Shown here: positions 55,178 through 64,000 of the stretch, piece by piece | Numbering within the stretch: position 1 is the stretch's first letter | Layout of the letters: every line of letters starts with the position of its first letter | Source of the DNA: Diadema setosum | Lineage: Eukaryota; Echinodermata; Echinoidea; Diadematoida; Diadematidae | Assembly: GCF_964275005.1 (NCBI RefSeq) | Contig: NC_092690.1 | Coordinates: 5,310,836-5,374,835 of the forward strand | Direction of reading: 5' to 3' | Length of the DNA: 64,000 nucleotides | Notes under the pieces: generated by a model | What the model saw: the letters and a program-made list of their open reading frames with translations, nothing else | Told to the model about the DNA's origin: nothing | Databases searched by the model: none | Made by a program: the position numbers and the translations under genes

Positions 55178-55671
55178 CGTATAATGGTACCGAATACGTT
55201 TTAAAGCCATCTTTTTGACGAAAATAAACAAAGAAAATGGACGTCACTTTGACATCTCTTTTTAGCTGAGAAAAATTGATTAGTACATCATTACAAGATC
55301 TAACGAAGCTGCGGGCATCTTGCCGGTACTATACCTTTGGAATCTAACCTTAGCCTAATCCTGTCCCTATACTTACTAGATTGTTGTATCAAGTTTTTAT
55401 ATATGCTTCATGACATGGTTACTAAACTAGGTTACAATTTGGTGATCGTTCCAATTTAAATATGAAAATATGTCTTCTGTAACACAAGTTGGAATTTATA
55501 AGAGTTTGAAATATGATAAGAATAGAGTGTACAATTTTTGACAAAGTTTAAGTTTAAACCTAGCATTAACACAGCATCACTCATATTTTTCCTTATTATT
55601 TCTACGAGTTTCTGCATATCAGATTCATTTTTTTTTTTACAGATATAAATATTGATATCAATATTATTTGA

Positions 55672-55965
55672 TCAGGTTTGTACAAAGACTTTGCTGACTC
55701 TTAATGAACTTAAATCTTGAACAGGCAATATCTGTATTTCTAAGAACAGCGGTAAACTGGGGAAAACGTAACTTGCATTGATTATTATACTTGCTCCTTG
55801 TTTTTGTAATTTATCTATTCGATCAATATTCTCATTAGAAAAGTAAAACCCCGTACAATAATCATTGCAATAATCGATATTTGCTGAAATCAAAGTATGA
55901 CCTAGAATATATAGAAAAGAATATGAGCTTATACACGTAATATATGCGAAATGAAATTTTACCAA
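55672..55965 (-). pseudogene. CR1/L2-group LINE fragment
   Basis: Reads HTLISANIDYCNDY, IDRIDKLQKQGASIIINAS and LPLFLEIQILPVQDL. This matches the region between RT thumb and C-terminus of CR1/L2-type ORF2 (SxLDYCNxL...LQxxxxARxI...LPVxxRI). It is 5'- and 3'-truncated and embedded in GPCR-flank copy C. Confidence 0.6.
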
Positions 55966-56464
55966 TCAGCTCATGTGTACGAAATGACACAAACACATAA
56001 TTATAATATTAAGAGTTAGAATATGATGATTGTTTATCTTTGTCATGCATTGTGATTACCAAATTTGCTGATACATCAATCGAAAGGCCTGTAAAAGAAG
56101 CGTAATGATGATTTCTTTTTCTCGTGAGCAAAAAAAAAAATGATAATAATAATGATTTCACAAAGCGATAGTCTTTATTTCTTGTTTTCACTGAGATATT
56201 GCTTTGCAAAGGAAGACTATGCATTATTATGTATGTATCCATTATTAGAAATGGCAATTTGAGTGAAAGTGACATTAAAGTGCACTTGTATAGTTATTGA
56301 AGAAGGTTCGTTAATCTGAAAATGAAAGAAGGTTAGGCATTTCGGAGGTTCGTTAATCGATAATGGAAAAAAGGTTCCTTATATGCCAATATTGGAAGAT
56401 TCGTTAATCCAGCAACGAAATAGAGTTATAGTAATTTTAAAGGTTCTTAGTTTGCACGGTCTGT

Positions 56465-56640
56465 ACGCATTTTGGGATTTGATTTGATTTGATTTATTGG
56501 TTTCTGTATTATCATAGTACATGGACATAGACATGGACATGTACATGTATAGATGCATACATAAACATAAGTTGTTATCTTCATTGCCTTTACACAATGC
56601 ACAGCAAAACGTATAAGCAATACATCACTGAATAATTAGG
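56465..56640 (-). pseudogene. LINE 3' UTR tail
   Basis: On the minus strand it ends in AAATCAAATCAAATC-type units. The stretch CTTCATTGCCTTTACACAAT (56579) recurs at about 59906 (CTTCATTGCCTTCACAATG), so both are 3' ends of the same LINE family. Confidence 0.55.
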
Positions 56641-56897
56641 ATTAGGAGCCTTATTTCATTTTTGAATGCACGAACCTTGTTTCATGTTCGCATTCTACCC
56701 TTCGGAATAATGAACGTGAAAATGTGTATAAGCATATTGTTTATATGTTTGTAACCCTACAGTTTGTATTTCATGTTTTCCGTGTGTTTGAATGTTTCAA
56801 TATATAGTTGTTATATTCAAAGTATCAAGAATCCCCCTTTTTTTTTAAGTCGACATCTGCATCTTTTTTTCTCCCACTGGGATATTTATTATTCTAT
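56641..56897. other. no feature recognised
   Basis: AT-rich spacer with nothing visible. Confidence 0.35.
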
Positions 56898-57028
56898 TCT
56901 CTAAAAAAGTCGGGTGAAAATGAACATTTTCATTCAAAATTCCCTCTAATTTCACTCTAAATTCACTCTTTTCTGTTATTCACTCCTTCAAGTTTGAACA
57001 TTTTCACTCGATTCTTTTTTTTTAGAGA
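56898..57028 (-). mobile_element. GAGTGAA-motif small element (copy 2, both ends kept)
   Basis: 131 bp. Left TCTCTAAAAAAG, right TTTTTTTTTAGAGA. Interior is TTCACTC words (ATTCACTC, TTTCACTC) plus complements. It matches 35178-35305 in the opposite orientation. The TA-flanked CACTG element at 57032 begins only three bases after it, so one inserted right at the edge of the other. Confidence 0.65.
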
Positions 57029-57031
57029 GTA

Positions 57032-57564
57032 CACTGCAAAAAGTCCGGTGTTAAATAGTGAACACCGAGCTGGTGTTAAATTTTCAGTGCTCATTTATGG
57101 TGATAAATTAACACCTCCGGGTGTCCTTTCCAAATATAAAACTGTTTTTTGAAGAGTTTCTTAGTAACTGCACTTCTTGTTGATTTTTTATTTAAACAAG
57201 ACGATCAAGAATTTTACATTAAAAATACTAGATTTTTGAAAAAAATGTGAAAATAAATTTACACTACAGTAACACCACCTGGTGTGGTCTCTTATTGAAG
57301 CTGGACGGGTGTTAAACCATTGATATTAACACCAAAAAATATCAAATCAACACTATGTGATGTCATTTTTGAATTAACACCAGTACAGTGTCAAAATAAC
57401 ACCAGGTACAGTGTCAAATTAACACCACGAAGTGTCAGGTGAACACTTTTCAACACCATCACAGTGCATTTTCTACACCTGTGGGTGTGGTCCTCTATTG
57501 AAGTTTGATCGGTGTTAGATTTAACACCCATGGTGTTAAATCTAACACCGATGTTTTTACAGTG
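57032..57564 (-). mobile_element. non-autonomous DNA transposon, CACTG termini, TA target duplication (copy 2)
   Basis: CACTGCAAAAA on the left and TTTTTACAGTG on the right, flanked by TA at 57030-57031 and 57565-57566. It is the inverted copy of 1812-2319 over its whole length (533 against 508 bp) and shares the GGTGTTAAAT arrays. Non-coding. Confidence 0.82.
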
Positions 57565-57792
57565 TACATCAAACATATTCATCCAAACATCTTATATATC
57601 ATTTCAAACAAAGCAATTAAAAAACAGGCAATGAAGTAACGTTACTCAGACCATCCTATCACACATTCCCCAAGAGAACAGGTGTCTCAACAGCCACCAT
57701 TTTTCTGAAACACGTACAGCTTATGATTAATAATTGTCGCAATGAAATTTTCCTTATCCTAATATTCATTTATGCTCTCTACATATGTGACC

Positions 57793-58540
57793 CGCTACAA
57801 CAAAATGATCCTAAAGTCGGGCGAGGTCGATTATTTGAAAATTACATGACAAAATCCCTAATCTTTCTGCTTTAAATTGATATATAACGCATGTTATGAA
57901 AATAATCGGCTGCGGAGATATCGATGTTTAAAAGACAGCATGTCGAGACGTCTGGGAAATCACTGTTTCGAAAAAAGCGCCCTGAAAGTTTTCCTTGCGA
58001 CGCAATCGCGATCAAGGGACACGCAAGTTAGTTTTCACCTACAGACAATAGAAGGTAAACCCTAGCAACCCCCGAAATGCTCATTCAAGCACAGCGTCGG
58101 CGGTCTCCTCACGGACCAATTAGTGACTGGAGGATGCCATGAGAAGCGGCTGGGCATAGCGCACCCCGACCGCACGCTCCAGTCGACTTGGCAGTGTGCG
58201 AGCTTCACGCTTCGGTTAGCGGCAAGCAGCAAACTGACCAATGAGATCGCTCCGGTCGTTGTTAGGGGCGGCGCCTATCTGTGGCGCTCAATCCAAATTT
58301 TCGAACCAGTTTCTGCTTCATTGAAACGCCAAAAAACATGGCCCAGAAAAACGCTATTTTTTGGTCTTTCCTTTCATCATTTTGCTTCAAAATTTTGACA
58401 GATGATAGAAGACATGTTAGACTCCAATAATATGTCAAAATCAGAAAATCGTAAGTTTTGACCAATTATGATGCTCTGACTTCAAAGTTGATTTTCACGG
58501 CTTCGACCCTGCGCGACTTTAGGACCTTTTTGTTTGTACT
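57793..58540. mobile_element. 0.75 kb element with ACAA.AAAAGGTCCTAAAGTCG ends
   Basis: Left: ACAACAAAATGATCCTAAAG then TCGGGCGAGGTCG. Right, inverted: ACAAACAAAAAGGTCCTAAA then GTCGCGCAGGGTCG. Roughly 35 bp imperfect inverted ends around an internal region with no transposase. The middle (58100-58280) is GC-richer and has CCAAT words. The target duplication is not clear. Confidence 0.6.
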
Positions 58541-58879
58541 CTGTGAGTAAATATTCATCATTTTATACACTACTCCTTGTGCATAATGTTGGAGACATTT
58601 GAATTTTGTGTATCTTATCAAGGTTCCTTTTTTTGGATAAAGCTATAAAACATAATTTATCTCATTAAAAAAATGCCTTTAGGACTTGGCAAAGACAAAA
58701 CAAAAAATAATATTGACAACATACAACAATGGCTTCACTATACTACAACTCTACCAAGCACTGTTGAAGAGTATTTACCCCAAGAATTCATTGTTTCATA
58801 ATCACTTCCATTTTTCATAATGATCATACTGACAAGTTTTCCCTAAATCAACAACAACGATGACAACAACAACAATTGC
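58541..58879. other. no feature recognised
   Basis: AT-rich with a (CAACAA)n stretch at about 58850-58890. Confidence 0.35.
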
Positions 58880-59670
58880 AACAACAACAAATTTATCCCT
58901 TCATACTTAAAGCCTTCCTCATAAACCCACTGAAGATTCCTTTTAGGCAGCAATTAATCTTCTATTTTCTTGCATTTCCATTTCCATATAACTTTTGTTT
59001 TATTTTCATTAATTCTTAAATCAGACATATTTGCAAGTCTATCAACAATATGCATTGCAATAGATAAATCCTTCTCTGTACCATTCAATTTAAAAATGTA
59101 TCATCTGCATATCAAACAAGTCTATGAAACGTATCACTTATTTTCATCGTTTCAAGTGAATTCGGTGCGGAAGTCATCACTACACAACACCAACAACAAT
59201 ATGGAAAAAGAGGGTCGCCTTGCCCGCAACCCCTTTCTGTTCTAAATTTGTCAGTAAAAATAAATAAATGAATATATTAACATATATATTCTTATTTTTA
59301 TTATTATTTGTGTTCTTATTCTTATTCTTATTATTATAATTATCATTACTCTGAACAGACGAAAAAACATCGGCATACAATATATTCATCCCACAAATTA
59401 TTCAGGGACCAAATTAAAAAAAAAAACACATTACTTTTGTTATAAACTCCTCTTTTGAAATTGAATCGAAAGCTTAATCAAAATCAATCAAAAATAGCAA
59501 TGATAGAAAAACCTTGACAATGCTTGACATTTGTGTATAAAATCAAGTCACATAAACGGCGAATATTCTCTCAGCTAAATCTACCTGATAAGAACCCTTT
59601 CTGATTTTCACTTATCAGTGAAAAATGAAAATCTCCATTGTTGACTAATAAGCATATCAAGCACTCAATT
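58880..59670 (-). pseudogene. L1/Tx1-like LINE reverse transcriptase fragment
   Basis: On the minus strand three RT blocks remain in order but in different frames: F..GRF..ENIRRLCDLILYT with AFDSIS (about 59600-59450), GCGQGDPLF (about 59235-59205) and YADDTFLN (about 59110-59085). GxRQGDPLSPYLF and YADDT are typical of L1/Tx1-type RTs and unlike the CR1-type GVPQGS/FADD in the other LINEs here. An (AAT/AAC)n insertion lies between the blocks (about 59255-59345). Heavily decayed. Confidence 0.55.
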
Positions 59671-59869
59671 AATCAAAAAGAAAATATGGAACATCTGGAA
59701 TATATGACATCTTTAAAAACATTCCGTCTTATGTAAGAAGTGAGGCAGAAATGTTTTGATCTCATCGATTCCTGCATTATATCATTGCTCTTGCAGATAC
59801 ATACACATTGTTATATACATTACTGGTGCCATATATACATAACATTAACTGCTAACAAATTAAGCTGCT

Positions 59870-60640
59870 GCATTGCCTTTAGAATATACAGCAATACAAT
59901 TTCTTCATTGCCTTCACAATGTACAACAAAACATATCAGCGATGCAAGGAATAACGCAGAAGGGCTACAGCTTAAACATTGCTTGATTTGCATGCAGCCT
60001 TCGTACATAATACATAACATATAGGAAAATAAGGAGGGAGGGATGACTTGCATAGAAATAGGATAGAAGAAAGGAGAGAGGAGAGATCTGTCTACTTTCG
60101 CTAATACACAAAGTTAGATCACCTGGATCACTGAATAGTAAAGCATGGCAAAGTATTTTCTCACCGAGGTACAGGTGAACACTTACAGGTCATGGTTGGT
60201 TACATAACATTACACAATAAATTCAGAACGACGATATTTCCACGAGGGAATTTCATAATATACAAAACCATTACAATGACATTATAAGATCACTGATATC
60301 CAGAGAGCAGCATTGTCTTTACAGCTTTCTAAAAAGGGTACATAGACTTTAAAGTTCGAATTTCAGAAAGAAGAGAGTTCCAAATATCGGGACCAGTTTT
60401 ATTTTGCTCTATTTGATGATTAACTACCTTTTTAGTTAGCGATCAAAATCTTCAAATGCTAGAATTATTGAAGTGCATTCAACATCCTGATTAAGTTTAA
60501 GTTAAAAATAGTAGAGCAACATCAGACAGACAGAATCCAACAAGTTTACACAATATTTTCATTCTGAAGTTGATATTATAAAGCGAACGCACAATATCAA
60601 CGAAAACTGGAACTGAGCTGAACTGTATGCTCGCATGAGG
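59870..60640 (-). pseudogene. CR1/L2-group LINE C-terminal and 3' UTR fragment
   Basis: The minus strand reads TGPDIWNSLLSEIRTLKS near 60415-60345, the C-terminal GPxIWN motif. Downstream toward 59870 follows a 3' UTR with TGTGAAGGCAATGAAG, shared with 56465-56640. Confidence 0.55.
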
Positions 60641-60989
60641 GGTGTGTATGGCATCTATGATCACAAATTTAATACCCCTGAAACGAGGTCAGCCAGAGCC
60701 TTATTTGAACGACGCTTGTGTTTACGCATTTCATGTCAAAATCGCGCATCATTGAAGGTCGGAATCGAAAAAAAAAATGATAATTAGAATTGTCTACCTT
60801 TTTTTGGGGGGGGGGGTGTGATCATTTTAAAGCGATATGTTTCGAAGATGAGGGGCAAGCCTATTCACTTTGTACAGGAAAGAGAGAGAAAGAGAGAGAG
60901 AAAAAAAAAAAGGAGAGATACGCACCGAACCGTGCCGCGACGGAATTGGTTCATGACTGTGCGAATCCCGCTATTCCGCGCTGGATACT
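60641..60989. other. no gene recognised; poly-G and GA-rich tracts
   Basis: A T/G run at 60799-60818 and a GAGAAAGAGAG stretch at 60880-60920. The 116-codon frame across them is low-complexity in its first half and unsupported. Confidence 0.35.
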
Positions 60990-61954
60990 CCATGATGTCG
61001 GAAAAGCAGCAGCAGTTGGTGTGCCTCACTAATCATAGTTTTATAATTCAACAGCAATTCACTTTAGTAGATGAAGGCAAAGCTCATAATAGTTTTGTTC
61101 AGTCAACAGAGAATCAGTCTAGAGCAGGTCACTTTCGTTTTCTCGGGTGCAAATTATTTCTTCTATAATTCATGTTAATGAGTTTTCACATCACAGAACA
61201 TGAACAGGGAGGTGATTATTGCACTGTATGAACCCGTATTAATAGTCAGAACTCGCTGTAGAAGAGTATGATATCTGGTGTATTGCTTCTGCCACTCGTG
61301 TGATATCATTTTACTTCACTTTAAAGCAATTTCTCTTCAATTTTCCTTACACTTCCTAACTTCATTATGCTTTTATGCGGCGTATTAATCCACACATTTC
61401 CAGTTACCTATCTTTGTTACATGTAAATGAAACCGTCGATTGTGATCAGAAAATATGTTGTTATCTACTCTCTCTATATGCAATTAACAATAATTTCATT
61501 CGTTTTCCCCTTTCCCGTGCTAGCGGCAAGAAAATTGGACAAGAATACAATAGTGCATTATGATGGGAGAAAATATTTACAAAATAATACCTCGTAATTG
61601 ACCGCAATGATAAAGTTCCCCCCCCCCCTCTCTCTCTCTTTCTCGTCTTTCAACGGAAATACTATTCTAATAAAAAATATAGTGCCGCATAGACTTAACT
61701 TTGTCGAGCAAACTGTGTTCGTTTTTTTCATCTCAATGTGGGCTAGCGTGGATGTTGTTCTTACATCAACTATACTAAGTTGATCGATCAGACATGCGTT
61801 TTGAACAATTTAAGTGTATTTAGAATAAGGACACTTGTTAAAGTATTTTTTTTCTAATACAGTGATCCCGTTATAAAGAACATGTACTGTAGTATAAACA
61901 TCTCGTTACCATGCGGTAAAAATTAAGGTCTCAAAACAATATCATCTATGAATG

Positions 61955-62880
61955 TCTTAATTCAGTTCAGTTCAAATTTATTTTCATATTTCCATTTTCT
62001 CAATGATGACATTACAAAATTATTGACGACAAAACAAGAGTACAAAATATATACAATCATGTCTTTTGATTGTAGAAGAAAAAGAAAAAGAAAATATACT
62101 TGACACAAATGTACATGGTCACATCGTATGAAAATGTCACTAGTAAGTATAAGAAATATGATGGGGCCTACATAAAAGCTTTAAAGCTTGTAAAACTGTA
62201 GGTTCCCGAGTTCATAGGCATATAATTTTACACGGAGAACGGATATGTTTGTCTTGACCAACTAAAATTACACCAGTACAAAAAAAATAGATGAGTAATA
62301 AACTAATGAACCACATAGATATCGCACAAACCAGACTGCATACAAATCTCGCAGTGTTTGAATAACAAAAATGCTGTATTATTAAAAGATGTATCGGTAC
62401 CATGAAATAACTTAAGTAACTTGGTGCTGCGGACAAGGACAAAAGACTGGGAGCATAAAAAGGTTGCTAAAGGCTTGGTAGTGTGTATCCACTAAGTAAT
62501 AACTGTTTTAATTTGCGTTTAAAGGTGAATAAAGATAAGGAAGAAGTGATATCTAGAGGGAGATCATTCCAATATCTGGGTCCAGTAAATATAATTGTCT
62601 TCTTTGCAAAGATAGTGCGAGTACGGGGAAGGTGATAGGCGTCACTCTGGCGAGTGGGATAACAGTGGATAGAACGATTCCTTTTGAACATGTGGATAAA
62701 AACAGATGGTAATTCATTAGTTGTTAGTTTATACATGAAAATTCCGAGATTATAATAAAATAAGTCTGAAATTTTCAGAATTCTGTTTTGATGGAAAAAA
62801 CAATTGGTATGGGCAAAATATCCGGCGTGGTTTAAGGTTCGGCTTTCGTAAAATTTCGATATCACGAAAGAAAAATACCG
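61955..62880 (-). pseudogene. CR1/L2-group LINE, C-terminal and 3' UTR
   Basis: An open C-terminal domain at 62865-62467 (KISDLFYYNLGIFMYKL, LPSVFIHMF, CYPTRQSDAYHLPRTRT, GPRYWNDLPLDI, FKRKLKQLLLSGY) and a 3' UTR ending near 61958 in CTGAACTGAA-type tail units. It is clearly related to the domain at 30640-31047, but is a different copy with about half the residues changed. It is inserted in flank copy D. Confidence 0.75.
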
Positions 62881-63561
62881 GACCTGAGAACTTCGTTACG
62901 AGATTTCCCTGTAAATTAACCATTATTACTTTTGTTATGACACAGAATATAAAAAATATCATGTAAAAGAAGAACAATCTAACATGCTTCATATACCGTT
63001 CACCTGTTTACGAGATGATACAAACACAAACGTGTATATACAAGTAGGATATACAATGTATATGACTATATGCCTATCTGTCTCTGTGTATATGTCATGC
63101 ATTGTGGTTACCAAAAGTGCTGTAATCTATAACCGTGGAAGGCCCATGACTTCATACTTTAAAAGCGCATTCATAATAATTCTCCAGAAAAAAAAAATGA
63201 AGTGTGTCAACAAAAAAAAAAAAAACGCTCTTAATACAAGGAAGGTTTTTAGTTATTTAGTTTGTTAATGTAATATTGATTTACAAGGGAAGATTACTAT
63301 CATAGGCCTATTGACGTTTGAATCATTGTGTAGGTGACAGCAAAGTGATGCCAAAATATAGTCCCTGATAAGAAAAGACTATCACTGCTTTTATTACGAT
63401 TACTTAATGGGCCTGCTGTAACTTCGTTATTCTCTAACAAGGCACTTTCAGTCCATGTTTGTGTAATGTCTTTGTTTGTATTCGAATGTACCTTTTATGT
63501 ATATTTTGTTATACGGTAATATCCAATGTACCAATAATTCCCATTATGTATGATAAAGTAA

Positions 63562-63600
63562 AATAATCAACTAATCAATCAATCAATCAATTAATCAATT

Positions 63601-63639
<39 letters not shown>

Positions 63640-63785
63640 TATTTATCAATTAATCACTCAATCATTAGTCAATCAAAAGAGAAACAAACCAATCAAATTT
63701 ATAGTAACACGTAATACCCTGACACAGTGAGCAGATCAATATCAATCAATCAATCAATCGATCAATCAATCAATCAATCAATTCA
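63562..63785. repeat. (CAAT)n microsatellite array
   Basis: Two long CAAT/AATC runs separated by a partial duplicate of the neighbouring AAGAGAAAC...CAAATTTATAG block. Confidence 0.9.
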
Positions 63786-63870
63786 TTAAATATTCAATGA
63801 AAACAGAAACTAACCAAGCAAATTTACAGCAACACCATGATCCACTGAACGGATAATCAAAATGAGTGAA

Positions 63871-64000
63871 TATAGATGAACTCGCGAGGATATACCCGTT
63901 GGAAAAATGTAAAGAATTGCAGTGTTCAGTATGGCGAGCTATCGAGACCGTCAACTTGCGAGAAATCGCGTGATTTCAGTGTATGAGTAAAGGCCTGTTA
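63871..64000. other. right edge; no feature recognised
   Basis: Follows flank copy D and may be immediately 3' of a receptor gene outside the window. No receptor coding sequence is visible yet. Confidence 0.3.

Larger units (their letters stand above)
54790..56250. repeat. GPCR downstream flank, copy C, with receptor and LINE fragments
   Basis: Shares GAGAGGGCCACGGTG (54794), GTCGATCG...TCAGA and AATGAATTACAAAATCA (54990) with copy A, then switches abruptly into GPCR coding sequence at about 55025. After an internal LINE fragment it resumes with GTACGAAATGACACAAACAC (55978) and TCATGCATTGTGATTACC. The order shows a deletion that fused the 3' flank to the middle of a receptor. Confidence 0.55.
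60990..63870. repeat. GPCR downstream flank, copy D
   Basis: Collinear with copy A: ATAATTCAACAGCAATTCAC (61044), the GTGTGATATCATTTTACTTC block (61298), TCGATTGTGATCAGAAAAT, a CT run (61625), CAGACATGCGTTTTGAAC (61789), a TTTACGAGATGATACAAAC block (63007) and a long CAAT tract, followed by AAGCAAATTTACAGCAACAC (63818; A at 20464). In A this last block lies only about 160 bp from the receptor's stop codon. Confidence 0.6.

Noticed and set aside
63562-63785. CRISPR-like spaced repeat
   Set aside because: Pure CAAT microsatellite with no unique spacers; the genome is eukaryotic.

Overview
This is animal nuclear DNA, AT-rich and repeat-dense, most likely from an echinoderm (sea urchin or sea star type) or another marine deuterostome. 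The clues are an intronless rhodopsin-class GPCR that sits among degraded copies of its own downstream flank, frequent TAGGCCTA and CTAACGTTAG-type words, and a mix of CR1/L2-like, RTE/CFDP2-like, PIF/Harbinger and hAT elements. The species call is an inference. Nothing bacterial, no CRISPR array, no rRNA or intact tRNA gene, and no retroviral, LTR or Polinton-like element was recognised.

Layout. 0-9 kb: microsatellites, a TA-flanked non-autonomous transposon (1812-2319), a direct duplication, a LINE tail and a candidate spliced host transcript (about 4.9-7.8 kb). 9.4-15.1 kb: a hAT-type non-autonomous element, a 2.6 kb non-coding element with a doubled terminal hairpin, a 267 bp palindrome and a GGTGCAA-rich array. 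15.7-24.8 kb: LINE tails, the only clearly intact host gene (a GPCR on the minus strand, 20642-21664), its duplicated 3' flank, and a 4 x 156 bp in-frame tandem repeat. 25-30 kb: a palindrome, an orphan Harbinger-like end, a TTCGACA-motif element, a second hAT copy with a perfect 8 bp target duplication, and one small Cys-rich ORF. 30-33.8 kb: a nearly full-length, broken CR1/L2-group LINE (minus). 34-38.2 kb: nested inverted structures built from a 15 bp minisatellite.

38.9-52.0 kb is the most informative block: a two-gene PIF/Harbinger transposon. It has a four-exon DDE transposase on the plus strand and a three-exon Myb/SANT-like partner on the minus strand, between matching GGTATTCTGA-type ends. 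A nearly intact RTE/CFDP2-like LINE (about 38982-43768) lies inside its left end between 15 bp direct repeats. A second small 3 bp-TSD element and a palindrome lie between the two transposon genes.

52-64 kb: more palindromes, a truncated GPCR fragment (55025-55177) in another copy of the GPCR 3' flank, further LINE tails, a second copy of the TA-flanked element, an L1-like RT fragment, and a final copy of the GPCR flank running to the right edge. This last copy suggests another GPCR paralogue just outside the window. A recurring theme is that several unrelated short transposon families each consist largely of one short motif iterated in both orientations.
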